Shown one piece after another: positions 25,062-32,742 of a stretch of 46,268 nt of DNA (positions are counted from its first letter, which is position 1; the number at the start of each line of letters is the position of its first letter). The notes beneath the pieces were generated by a model, which saw nothing but the letters and a program-made list of their open reading frames with translations, was not told the DNA's origin and did not search any database. A program made the translations under genes and the position numbers. The DNA is taken from positions 1 through 46,268 of the forward strand of contig JALSNI010000030.1 in NCBI GenBank assembly GCA_026987075.1, read 5' to 3'. This DNA comes from Persephonella sp. Lineage in GTDB: Bacteria > Aquificota > Aquificia > Aquificales > Hydrogenothermaceae.

Positions 25062-25829
25062 CTAAAAATCAATCCTCATTCCATCATATGCTGCAATTAC
25101 AGGAAGCCCTGTCTTTCTTGAAAGTCTTGCTGCTATTCTTTCTGGATCAGCTTTTAACATAGCAATACTAAAGTGAGTTATCACTGCTTTTTTTGGTTTA
25201 TATTTTTTTAGCATAACTTCAACATCCTGAGCAGACAGATGATAGTAATCATCCATCTCAACAGGAAATGTAGTATTAAAAATCATAAGGTCTGCATTTT
25301 CTGAATAGCCTTCAAGCATTCCTTCGTAAAATCTGCCACAGGGAACATACACGACCTTTTTATCTTTTGAATGAAACTCTATTCCATATGTTTCAGCACC
25401 CTGATGAATATGTTTAACTGTTCCAACAATCTTTATGTTTTTGTAGGAAATTTCTACATTTTCTTTTATATACCTGTATTCCTTTACAGCTTCTCTTAAA
25501 TATTTGAGAAGTATAGGGTCATCTCCCTCAATAACGTCTGATGGACAGACAAGGATATCTTTAGGATTTTTCTTACTTTCTGATGCAGATTCAACGACAG
25601 AGTTAAGGTCTGCACAGTGGTCAAGATGCCTGTGGGAAACAACAATAACATCAATATCCCTTGTATCAAATCCATTTTCAAAAATTCTGACAAGACTGCC
25701 AGGACCCGGGTCTATAAGCAGATTTACTCCATCTATATTAAGCCACATTCCTCCAGATTGTCTTATCTGTCTAAATACTACTACCCGTCCACCACCAGTT
25801 CCTAAGAAGGTCAGGCTGTCTTTCAGCAA
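25062..25829 (-). CDS. MBL-fold metallo-hydrolase
   Basis: 255 residues starting at TTG, with ggagg 9 bases upstream and a 7-base overlap with the SDR gene; the next Met would cut off the conserved FLGTGGGRVV strand. Metal motif SHRHLDHCADL (HxHxDH), then GTVKHIHQGAE, FNTTFP and AVITHFSIAML supply further ligands. The layout resembles the RNase Z/PhnP-like branch of the superfamily. Substrate unknown. Confidence 0.82.
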   Translation of the reverse strand: MLKDSLTFLGTGGGRVVVFRQIRQSGGMWLNIDGVNLLIDPGPGSLVRIFENGFDTRDIDVIVVSHRHLDHCADLNSVVESASESKKNPKDILVCPSDVIEGDDPILLKYLREAVKEYRYIKENVEISYKNIKIVGTVKHIHQGAETYGIEFHSKDKKVVYVPCGRFYEGMLEGYSENADLMIFNTTFPVEMDDYYHLSAQDVEVMLKKYKPKKAVITHFSIAMLKADPERIAARLSRKTGLPVIAAYDGMRIDF

Positions 25830-26548
25830 ATCAGTCTGCCTCCTTCTACAGGTATAAAAGCTCCTGTTGTAAATTCAGTTTCTATAAGATATTTTACAGC
25901 CTTGTAAACCTCTATCTCTCCTCCCCACTTTTTTAAAACAGTCTTCTTTAGAGGTTTGACAGTATCCTCAAGCCCCTCTGCAGGAATAATTGGACCAGGA
26001 AGAACAGCATTTACCAAAACATATGGAGCAAGCTCCTTTGCAAATGCTCTCGTCATCGTGAGCATAGCTCCTTTAGATATAGAGTAAGGAGTGTAATCTC
26101 TGTAAGGTCTGAGGGCACTGTAATCTGCAATGTTAATTATCCTACCCCACTTATTTTTATACATTGCTATACCAAGCTCTTTAGAAAGGAAAAAGGGAGC
26201 TTTAACATGGATACTATAAAATCTATCTAAGTCTGTCTCTTTTACTTCTTCTAACTTTGTTGGATAGTAGATAGATGCATTATTTATAAGAACATCAATT
26301 CTGCCAAACCTGTTAATACTTTCTGAAATTAACATTTGAACTTCTTCCATGTTCTCAAGGTCTGCCTTTATTTTAAATACATCTACACCAGATTTCTTTA
26401 TTTCTTCTTCTAAATAGTTGACTTCTTTTTCTGAAGAACGGTAATGTAACACTATATTCCCCCCATCTCTGGCAAGGGAATAGGCTAAATACCTGCCTAT
26501 TCTTCTACCGCTACCAGTTATAAGAATGTTTTTTCCTTTTATACTCAT
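25823..26548 (-). CDS. Short-chain dehydrogenase/reductase, pteridine-reductase-like
   Basis: About 241 residues from the ATG at 26546-26548, which has gagagg 5 bases before it. Rossmann signature TGSGRRIGRYLAYSLA, where the Arg-rich GRRIGR resembles pteridine reductases and FolM and suggests NADPH. NNAS, and the YSISK catalytic pair follow; the C-terminal GGRLIC ends the fold. A dihydropteridine or dihydrofolate reductase role is plausible, but a general SDR is equally possible. First gene of the SDR-MBL-thiO-aminotransferase operon. Confidence 0.85.
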   Translation of the reverse strand: MSIKGKNILITGSGRRIGRYLAYSLARDGGNIVLHYRSSEKEVNYLEEEIKKSGVDVFKIKADLENMEEVQMLISESINRFGRIDVLINNASIYYPTKLEEVKETDLDRFYSIHVKAPFFLSKELGIAMYKNKWGRIINIADYSALRPYRDYTPYSISKGAMLTMTRAFAKELAPYVLVNAVLPGPIIPAEGLEDTVKPLKKTVLKKWGGEIEVYKAVKYLIETEFTTGAFIPVEGGRLIC

Positions 26549-26612
26549 CTCCACCTCTCAAGGTTTATTTTACTATATAATTAAATTTTCAGTAAAAAGT
26601 AGGGATGCTTCT

Positions 26613-27725
26613 ATGTTTTCAGACATATACGGTGAGGACAAAAAGGAAAAATATCTAATAATAAGAAATCTATTAAGAGATAAAGGCTGTATAGGGGTTA
26701 TTTATGGTAAAAAGGGTGTTGGAAAAAAATATCTGGTTAGAAAAGTAATAGAGGAAATTAAAAAAGATGAAGACATTGTTCTATTTATTGATGCACAGGA
26801 AAACTGGCATTATGTTATTTTATCTGAATTAGGAATATATGAAAGAATAAGTAAAGAAGAGTTTTTAATAAAGTTCTTTGAGTTTCTTCAGAAATTTAAA
26901 GGGAGAGTTTTCATCATTTTTAACAACAGTCATCTTCTCTCTGATAAACAGTTTTTACAGATTGTAAAAATTTTAGGAATAAAAGACAAAGTTAGCCTTA
27001 TTTTTATAGGTGAAGAGAGTATCAAACAGTTACTAAACCCATCAAAAGCAGGGAAGATTAGCCCCCTCCTAAACTTTATTTTTGAGATTAAACCTCCTGA
27101 GTTTGAAGAGTTTTACAGATTTTTTAAAGACAAATATGGAAATAAACTTTCCAGAAAAAAAGTAAAACATTTATTTAAATTATCAGGAGGCTCTATATCT
27201 GAGGGCATAAGTATTCTTGAAGAAGGAAAAAGTCTCCGCAGAAAAAACATGTTTAAATTGCTATATTATCTTTCTGTTTTTACCATTGTTGCTATTATTT
27301 TTATTGTCTTTTACGGGAATGAAAAAAGAGAAGAAAAGAAAGTTGCTATCAAAGATATGAAACTTCCAGTAGAAGGCTCTGTTGAAGACAGTCTTCCTGT
27401 AAAAATTAAAAGAAAAAAAGAATTTGAACTAAAAGAGAAAGAGATAGAAAAAAATCTAAAGGAAATATATAATCAGGAAATACCTCCATTAAAGTTTTAT
27501 GAAAAAAAACGGTCTTATAAACTGCAGATAGCAACATTCAAAAGTTTGAAAAATGCAGAAAATTTAAGGGAAAAACTTCTGCAAACAGGTTTAGACTCTT
27601 CAGTTGAACATAAGAATGGATTACACAGAGTAATAGTTTACACTTCAAACAGAAATGAATTAGAAAAAGTATTAAAATCTTTAAAAGAAATGGGATTTAA
27701 ACCAATTGTTAAAAAGGTAAGATAA
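26613..27725 (+). CDS. DamX-like protein: degenerate ExeA-type AAA domain, membrane helix and SPOR domain
   Basis: 370 residues from the ATG at 26613, which has aggga 7 bases before it; an ATG farther upstream would overlap the divergent SDR gene and its ribosome site. The AAA-like domain has GKKGVGKK at 32-39, where Ser/Thr of the P loop is Lys, and its Walker B reads FIIFNNSH with both acids replaced by Asn, so ATP hydrolysis is unlikely. One membrane helix near 215-237, a charged linker, then a SPOR domain (YKLQIATFKSLKNAENL onward) that should bind denuded peptidoglycan. Same domain order as DamX. Stop and next start overlap (TAATG). Confidence 0.82.
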   Translation: MFSDIYGEDKKEKYLIIRNLLRDKGCIGVIYGKKGVGKKYLVRKVIEEIKKDEDIVLFIDAQENWHYVILSELGIYERISKEEFLIKFFEFLQKFKGRVFIIFNNSHLLSDKQFLQIVKILGIKDKVSLIFIGEESIKQLLNPSKAGKISPLLNFIFEIKPPEFEEFYRFFKDKYGNKLSRKKVKHLFKLSGGSISEGISILEEGKSLRRKNMFKLLYYLSVFTIVAIIFIVFYGNEKREEKKVAIKDMKLPVEGSVEDSLPVKIKRKKEFELKEKEIEKNLKEIYNQEIPPLKFYEKKRSYKLQIATFKSLKNAENLREKLLQTGLDSSVEHKNGLHRVIVYTSNRNELEKVLKSLKEMGFKPIVKKVR

Positions 27726-28861
27726 TGGCTGAATTCTTAGAATTTTTTGCTCTAAATGACGACCCTTTCAGGATAACACCAGATGTAGACTTTTTTTATA
27801 TGTCCCCTGTTCATCAGGAAGCTCTTTCTTCTATTGAGTATGTTATAGAAACAGGAGAGGGGTTTGCTGTAATTATTGGAGAGCCTGGGACAGGGAAAAC
27901 AATAACTATAAGGAAATTTATAAGCAAGCTTCCAGAAAATGTTGAATACGCTTACATCTTATTTCCAAACCTCTCTCCAGAAGAAATGTTCAGAGCAATA
28001 TTGGAAGATTTTGGCATCAATATTGACGATAACGTGTCAAAAAACAGACTGTTTTCCAAGCTTAAGGAGTTTTTACTGAAGAAGAAAGAAGAAGGGAAAA
28101 AAGTATTTATAGTCATCGATGAAGCCCAAAACCTTCCTGTTGAAACCTTAGAAGAGCTTAGGATTCTCTCTAATTTAGAAACAGACAAAGAAAAGCTAAT
28201 TCAGATAATACTCCTTGGACAGCCAGAGTTAGAAAGGAAACTTAATCTTCCTGAACTTCGCCAGCTAAAACAGAGAATAACTGTCCTTTATAGACTGAGA
28301 AATCTAAATAAAGATGAGATGATTGATTACATAAACTACAGACTTGCTAAAGCTGGTAACTCAACAATAAGAATAGATATGGGAGCCTACAGCACTGTTT
28401 ACAAATACTCTAATGGTAACCTTAGAACAATAAACTTGATAATGGAACGAGCATTAATGTCTGCTTTTGTGAATAACAGGCATAACATAACAAAAGAGGA
28501 CGTAAAAAGTGCTGTAAACAGTCTTGGCCTTGAGATTAATCAAGGTTTTAAACCAAAACATGTTGTAGCATTGTTTTTACTTTTGGCTTTGAGCGTACCC
28601 GCTTTTTATTACTTTTATAAATTTTTAAAAAACGGAAGAGAAACTAACTACCAGATTCATAAGAAAGAGTTAATAGGTATTATAAAGGCCAACAAGCTAA
28701 ATATGAGAAAACATCCCTCTAAAGATGCTGAAATTGTTTATGTGTTAAAAAAGGGAGATGTAGTGAAAGTTTTAAAAGAAAACAAAGAATGGTTCAAAGT
28801 GAAATACAAGAATATAACAGGATGGATTAACAAAAATTATATGGAGCTTGTCAAAAGATGA
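27725..28861 (+). CDS. ExeA/MshM-like AAA ATPase with membrane helix and SH3 domain
   Basis: 378 residues. The ExeA signature begins at once (FFALNDDPFRITPD and FFYMSPVHQEAL), then Walker A GEPGTGKT at 52-59, Walker B VFIVIDEAQNLP, and the sensor region ILLGQPELERKL. One membrane helix at about 279-297 and a periplasmic bacterial SH3 domain (about 315-378, KLNMRKHPSKDAEIVYVLKKGD...WFKVKY...GWI). ExeA-type proteins remodel peptidoglycan to let a secretin assemble, and MshM is their homologue in MSHA loci. It is about 10 kb from the pilus operons yet probably serves the same machine. Confidence 0.85.
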   Translation: MAEFLEFFALNDDPFRITPDVDFFYMSPVHQEALSSIEYVIETGEGFAVIIGEPGTGKTITIRKFISKLPENVEYAYILFPNLSPEEMFRAILEDFGINIDDNVSKNRLFSKLKEFLLKKKEEGKKVFIVIDEAQNLPVETLEELRILSNLETDKEKLIQIILLGQPELERKLNLPELRQLKQRITVLYRLRNLNKDEMIDYINYRLAKAGNSTIRIDMGAYSTVYKYSNGNLRTINLIMERALMSAFVNNRHNITKEDVKSAVNSLGLEINQGFKPKHVVALFLLLALSVPAFYYFYKFLKNGRETNYQIHKKELIGIIKANKLNMRKHPSKDAEIVYVLKKGDVVKVLKENKEWFKVKYKNITGWINKNYMELVKR

Positions 28862-29220
28862 AACAGATATTAGAAAGAGTTTTGAGCTACAATTTAAAGC
28901 ACGTTGATGCTGTCTTTGTGTATAAAGATAAACTTCCTGTTGCTTACAAGTTTGCCTATTACATTCCAGATAATCCAGATACATTTTACAAATTCAACTC
29001 CCAGATTGAAAAACTTCTTCCCTTTGTTAATAGATTAGAAGAGAATAAGCTGTATCATTACACGGTAACCATAGACAAAAAGCAGGTTTACCTTTTTGTC
29101 TACAGAATAAATACTGATACATACATTTTTGTTTTTTCCAACGACCTTGACATTGAGCTTGGCCCAGTAATATACGAAAACATAATAAAACCCCTCAAAG
29201 ACTATCTTGCTTCTCTGTAA
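28858..29220 (+). CDS. Unknown 120-residue protein coupled to the ExeA-like gene
   Basis: Starts within the ExeA-like stop codon region (4-base overlap). No signal peptide or membrane helix. Predicted alternation of a helix (QILERVLSYNLKHVDAVFVY), beta strands (YHYTVTIDKKQVYLFVYRI, TYIFVFSNDLDIELG) and a final helix suggests a roadblock/profilin-like small fold, but this is a guess from the pattern. Its 3' end overlaps convergent lipA by 19 bases. Confidence 0.7.
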   Translation: MKQILERVLSYNLKHVDAVFVYKDKLPVAYKFAYYIPDNPDTFYKFNSQIEKLLPFVNRLEENKLYHYTVTIDKKQVYLFVYRINTDTYIFVFSNDLDIELGPVIYENIIKPLKDYLASL

Positions 29221-30041
29221 ACCTCCTCTGCGTGATAAGAGCTTCTGACAAGAGTTCCGCTGAAAACCTGTTTGAATCCGAGAGAGTAACCTATCTCTTC
29301 AAGCTCTTTAAACTCCTCTTCTGTGTAGTATTTTTTTACTGGATAATGGTTTTTTGATGGCCTGAGATACTGTCCAATTGTAAGAACATCACAGTTAGCA
29401 TCTATGAGGTCTTTCATTACCTCTATTATTTCCTCTTTGCTCTCACCTAATCCAACCATAATACCTGACTTTGATATTATCTGTGGATTTATATCTTTTA
29501 TCCATTTTATTATCTGTAGAGACCTTCTGTAATCTCCCCTGTGCCTGACGACAGGGAAAAGTGATGGGACAGTTTCTATGTTGTGATTTATAACCTCTGG
29601 CTCTGCCTGAGCAACAGTTTCAAGGGATTTTCTATCACCTAAAAAGTCTGGAATCAGAACTTCTATACTGCATCCGGGATTTTCCTTTCTTACGGCCCTT
29701 ATAACCTTTGCAAAGTGGGAAGCTCCCCCGTCAGGAAGGTCATCTCTGTTAACAGATGTAATAACAACATATCTGAGATTAAGCATCTTTACTGCTCTTG
29801 CTATGTTGTAAGGCTCTGAAGGGTCAAGGGGAAGGGGTCTGTCGTGGGAGACATCACAGTAACTGCACTTTCTGGTGCATCTGTCTCCCATTATCATAAA
29901 CGTAGCTGTCTTTCTCCCAAAACAGTCCCCAATGTTAGGACAGGATGCCTCCTCGCACACAGTATGGAGATTGAGCATCCTGAGCATAGCTTTCATCTTT
30001 GTAACTTCTTCTGTTAAAAAGCTCTTGACCTTCGGTTTCAT
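29202..30041 (-). CDS. lipA: Lipoyl synthase
   Basis: About 279 residues from the ATG at 30041, which has aggagg 5 bases upstream; a longer reading to 30089 would run through that ribosome site into the divergent gene. LipA has two iron-sulfur clusters: the auxiliary one bound by CEEASCPNIGDC and the radical-SAM one by CTRKCSYCDV. SAM-binding VVITSVNRDDLPDGG and the C-terminal SSYHAEE Arg-Ser-Ser-Tyr motif are present. It inserts two sulfurs into octanoyl groups on carrier proteins. Confidence 0.95.
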   Translation of the reverse strand: MKPKVKSFLTEEVTKMKAMLRMLNLHTVCEEASCPNIGDCFGRKTATFMIMGDRCTRKCSYCDVSHDRPLPLDPSEPYNIARAVKMLNLRYVVITSVNRDDLPDGGASHFAKVIRAVRKENPGCSIEVLIPDFLGDRKSLETVAQAEPEVINHNIETVPSLFPVVRHRGDYRRSLQIIKWIKDINPQIISKSGIMVGLGESKEEIIEVMKDLIDANCDVLTIGQYLRPSKNHYPVKKYYTEEEFKELEEIGYSLGFKQVFSGTLVRSSYHAEEVYREAR

Positions 30042-30082
30042 AACATCCTCCTGATGTATAATAATAACAGGAGGTAGCAGAA

Positions 30083-30499
30083 ATGACAAAGGCTTATACA
30101 GAGTATCTCTGGTTTAACACGAAAAACAGAAGAGAGTTAATCAGAATAACAGACAGGGTTCAGGAAGCAGTAAAAAAGTCTGGCATTAAAGAGGGATTAT
30201 GCCTCGTATCTGCCATGCATCTGACAGCATCTGTGTTTGTTCAGGATGACGAAGAGGGACTGCATCAGGATATATGGGAGTGGCTGGAAAAACTTGCACC
30301 TTTTAGACAGGATTACAGACATCATCTTACAGGTGAAGACAACGCAGATGCTCACCTGAAAAATCTTCTCACACATCTTCAGGTTGTCCTTCCTGTAACA
30401 GAAGGAAAGTTAGATTTAGGCCCATGGCAGGAGATTTTTTATGCAGAGTATGACGGACAGAGGCCAAAAAGGGTTGTTATAAAAATAATAGGAATATGA
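30083..30499 (+). CDS. YjbQ family (UPF0047) protein
   Basis: 138 residues, full length. Conserved features: [23 protein letters not shown], the [17 protein letters not shown] stretch with His and Asp residues, and [33 protein letters not shown] at the end. Proteins of this family show weak thiamine-phosphate synthase activity, and the true role is open. gaggtag lies just before the ATG; the gene is divergent from lipA. Confidence 0.92.
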   Translation: MTKAYTEYLWFNTKNRRELIRITDRVQEAVKKSGIKEGLCLVSAMHLTASVFVQDDEEGLHQDIWEWLEKLAPFRQDYRHHLTGEDNADAHLKNLLTHLQVVLPVTEGKLDLGPWQEIFYAEYDGQRPKRVVIKIIGI

Positions 30500-30536
30500 T
30501 ATTATTAGAATATAATTATTTATTGCAGGTGCTTCT

Positions 30537-30761
30537 ATGGACAGATTAGACGGAGCTCAGCAGATAATAAACAAACAGGTTGAACAGTGTGACCCTTACT
30601 CGTCCTTTGGGGTTTTCTGTAATACAAATGGTTTTATAGAAGGACTGATAGTTATAGCCGGTGTTATTCTTCTTGTTGGGGCAACAGTGTTTTTTGTTAA
30701 AAAAAATCAGGATGCAAATGCTGAAAAGCACAGGGAAAAATATAAGAAATACATTCAGTGA
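30537..30761 (+). CDS. Small membrane protein with two N-terminal cysteines
   Basis: 74 residues. A polar start with Cys near 18 and 28 (EQCDPYSSFGVFCNTNG), then one strong membrane helix (about 33-55) and a Lys-rich tail. With the positive-inside rule the N-terminus faces the periplasm, so the Cys pair could form a disulfide or bind a cofactor. No family recognised. aggtg precedes the ATG at reasonable spacing. Its stop overlaps the end of the convergent cytochrome gene by 7 bases. Confidence 0.65.
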   Translation: MDRLDGAQQIINKQVEQCDPYSSFGVFCNTNGFIEGLIVIAGVILLVGATVFFVKKNQDANAEKHREKYKKYIQ

Positions 30762-31126
30762 AACTGGGCATCAAGGTCTAATATTTCCTCTACATCTGTT
30801 TTCTTTTCTTTTTTGATATTTTTGACAGATTCAATGAGAACATAACGGGCAAGGGCTTTTGCTTCATCTAAAGGTATGTTAAAAGGCGGCATGTAAGCCA
30901 TTCCCGGCCAGTTTTCAGGTCTTGGTTTTATTATAAGCCGTGCAACCTTTTCAATGGCTTTTTCACTCTGACCGTATTTTTTGGATATTTCTAAAAATGA
31001 TGGCCCCACAACCCTTCTGTCTGGGGCATGACAGGAAGCACAGTTATATTTAACAAATAACTCTTCTCCAGAAAGCCCAAAAGATAGATTGAAAGTAAGA
31101 AATACTAAAAGTGTTGCTCTCTTCAT
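30755..31126 (-). CDS. Periplasmic mono-heme c-type cytochrome
   Basis: 123 residues. Signal peptide of about 17 residues (MKRATLLVFLTFNLSFG), then NCASCH at about 29-34 as the heme c site and AYMPPFNIP with the likely Met axial ligand. It has a charged C-terminal extension (KKEKKTDVEEILDLDAQFH). A class I soluble electron carrier, similar to c552-type proteins. It follows another cytochrome gene on the same strand, separated by a GC-rich hairpin that contains its ribosome site. Confidence 0.87.
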   Translation of the reverse strand: MKRATLLVFLTFNLSFGLSGEELFVKYNCASCHAPDRRVVGPSFLEISKKYGQSEKAIEKVARLIIKPRPENWPGMAYMPPFNIPLDEAKALARYVLIESVKNIKKEKKTDVEEILDLDAQFH

Positions 31127-31133
31127 GGATAAA

Positions 31134-31149
31134 TCCCCCCGAAGGGGGA
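31134..31149 (-). promoter_or_regulatory. GC-rich UUCG-loop hairpin between two cytochrome genes
   Basis: On the minus strand TCCCCC pairs with GGGGGA around a TTCG tetraloop, followed by TTT. The 3' arm is the only purine-rich element at ribosome-site distance (7 bases) before the downstream cytochrome ATG. It may act as a partial terminator or as a translational lock. Confidence 0.6.
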
Positions 31150-31156
31150 GTTTAAT

Positions 31157-31480
31157 TTAGTGTTTCAGGATAAATTCTGCCATTGCTTTCAGTTCGTCGT
31201 CAGACATTGCTTTTGTTGTGTTGAGCTGAGGTTTCATAATTCCAAACTTTGCAGGGTCTACGATAGGGTCAGCCTGTCCTTTTAGAAATTTAACTAATTG
31301 GTCTTCTTTTCCTTTGTAAGCCTGTGCAATTTTCTTCAGAGATGGTCCAACTGTGTCAACAGAAGCCTGGTGGCATGATGCACATCCTTTTGATTTAAAA
31401 AGGGCTCCTCCGTCTGCAGCCATTGCACCTGAGACTGTGATTGCAAGTCCCAACGCTGCTGCTGTTAAAACCTTCTTCAT
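31157..31480 (-). CDS. Periplasmic cytochrome c552/c551-type
   Basis: 107 residues. A clear signal peptide (about 1-21, ending AMAA) is followed by GCASCHQ and a GIMKPQL Met ligand, the layout of small soluble class I cytochromes that pass electrons to terminal oxidases or other periplasmic enzymes. A good Shine-Dalgarno sequence and a predicted promoter lie upstream. It is the first gene of the two-cytochrome unit and divergent from hemE. Confidence 0.9.
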   Translation of the reverse strand: MKKVLTAAALGLAITVSGAMAADGGALFKSKGCASCHQASVDTVGPSLKKIAQAYKGKEDQLVKFLKGQADPIVDPAKFGIMKPQLNTTKAMSDDELKAMAEFILKH

Positions 31481-31518
31481 CTTTCTAACCTCCGTCTATG
31501 ATTAATATATAAATCAAT

Positions 31519-31547
31519 AATATATACTAACAATGTATTTTTAACAA
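31519..31547 (-). promoter_or_regulatory. Predicted promoter of the c552-type cytochrome
   Basis: On the minus strand TTGTTA (31547-31542) and TATATT (31524-31519) are separated by exactly 17 bases, giving a start near 31512 and a leader of about 30 bases. The -35 box lies within one arm of a palindrome. Consensus-based. Confidence 0.5.
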
Positions 31548-31563
31548 CTTCTAAGAAGCTGTT
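31543..31563. promoter_or_regulatory. 21-bp imperfect palindrome, candidate operator
   Basis: Two 10-base arms around a single central base, AACAACTTCT and AGAAGCTGTT, with one mismatch. It overlaps the -35 box of the cytochrome promoter. A one-base centre cannot form a normal hairpin loop, so a protein-binding site is more likely. Confidence 0.4.
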
Positions 31564-31651
31564 TTATGTTCTAAATCATATTTTTATATTTTTTCGGATA
31601 TATGAATATGAGACTAAAGCTCAATTTCATCAATTTATGATTAAATATATT

Positions 31652-31680
31652 TTAACTTTTCATTTTATAACTGTTATAAT
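31652..31680 (+). promoter_or_regulatory. Predicted promoter of hemE
   Basis: TTAACT at 31652-31657 and a perfect TATAAT at 31675-31680 with a 17-base spacer. The predicted start point is only about 15 bases before the hemE ATG at 31702, and the leader still holds the ribosome site aaggaga. Confidence 0.55.
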
Positions 31681-31701
31681 TTTTCAAAAAAAGGAGAAGC
31701 A

Positions 31702-32742
31702 ATGAAGGATATAAAAAACGACCTTTTCCTGAGAGCCTGCTGGAGAGAGCCTGTAGAAAGAACACCAATATGGCTTATGAGACAGGCAGGCAGGTATATG
31801 CCTGAATATAGAGCACTGCGGGAAAAGGCAGGAGGATTTGTAACATTTTACAAAAATGTTGATTTATCTGTGGAAGCTACTATTCTGCCTAAAAAAATTC
31901 TGGGTATTGATGCTTCCATCATATTCTCAGATATTCTCACTCCCCTTGAATCTATAGGTATGAAGTTTGAGTTTAGGGAGGGAGAAGGTCCTGTATTTTT
32001 CAATCCTGTTGAAAAACCTGATGACATTCTAAAGCTGAAACCTTTTAAAAAGGAAGATGTGTATTATGTAGGGGAGATTATAAAGGGAGTAAACAGAGCG
32101 TTAAACAGAGAGATACCTACAATAGGTTTTTGCGGCGCACCTTTTACACTTGCAGCTTACATGATAGAAGGTAGAACATCAAGAGATTTCAAAAAGGCAA
32201 AAACATTTATGTATAACCATCCAGATGCTTTTAAAGAACTTTTAGATAAACTGGCAGATATGCTTATTGATTACCTTAACTTTCAGATAGAGTCTGGAGC
32301 TGATGCTGTCCAGATTTTTGACAGCTGGGGCGGTTATCTGTCTCCTGACGATTACAGGGAGTTTGCACTTCCTCCTGTTAAAAAAATCATCAAAGGTTTA
32401 AAGAGGGACTATCAGCCTGTTATACATTTTACAAAGGGAGTTGCAGGATTTTTTGACGATATGATTACCTCCGGAGCTGACGTTTATGGTGTAGACTGGA
32501 TGATTGATATTGGAGAGGTTAAGAAAAAGCTAAATGGAAAAGCAGCTGCACAGGGAAATCTTGACCCGATTGTCCTGTATGCAGAAAAAGAAGTTATAAA
32601 GGAAAAGGCAGTCCAGATACTGAAAAAATGGGGAAAGGATACAGGGCATATATTCAATTTAGGACATGGTCTGATGCCAGATATGGAAGTTGAAAAGGTC
32701 AAATATCTTGTGGATGTTGTAAAGAAGGAAAGCATAAGATGA
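31702..32742 (+). CDS. hemE: Uroporphyrinogen decarboxylase
   Basis: 346 residues, full length. Signature PIWLMRQAGRYMPEY at the N-terminus with the catalytic Arg, then IIFSDILTPLESIG with the conserved Asp, GFCGAPFTLAAYMIEG, and IFDSWGGYLSPDDY. It removes four acetate carboxyls from uroporphyrinogen III on the way to heme, fitting the cytochrome genes next to it. Monocistronic; its stop abuts that of the convergent GGDEF gene. Confidence 0.97.
   Translation: MKDIKNDLFLRACWREPVERTPIWLMRQAGRYMPEYRALREKAGGFVTFYKNVDLSVEATILPKKILGIDASIIFSDILTPLESIGMKFEFREGEGPVFFNPVEKPDDILKLKPFKKEDVYYVGEIIKGVNRALNREIPTIGFCGAPFTLAAYMIEGRTSRDFKKAKTFMYNHPDAFKELLDKLADMLIDYLNFQIESGADAVQIFDSWGGYLSPDDYREFALPPVKKIIKGLKRDYQPVIHFTKGVAGFFDDMITSGADVYGVDWMIDIGEVKKKLNGKAAAQGNLDPIVLYAEKEVIKEKAVQILKKWGKDTGHIFNLGHGLMPDMEVEKVKYLVDVVKKESIR

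Noticed and set aside
25052-25070. Possible TPP riboswitch before thiO
   Set aside because: thiO lies 9 bases after the MBL gene in mid-operon, leaving no room for a riboswitch.
26526-26612. Upstream start for the DamX-like protein at 26526
   Set aside because: It would overlap the divergent SDR start and its ribosome site and add a non-conserved segment; ATG at 26613 has its own ribosome site.
31481-31701. Possible small RNA or tRNA in the largest intergenic gap (221 bases)
   Set aside because: No cloverleaf or strong stable stem was found; the gap is explained by two divergent promoters and a palindrome.
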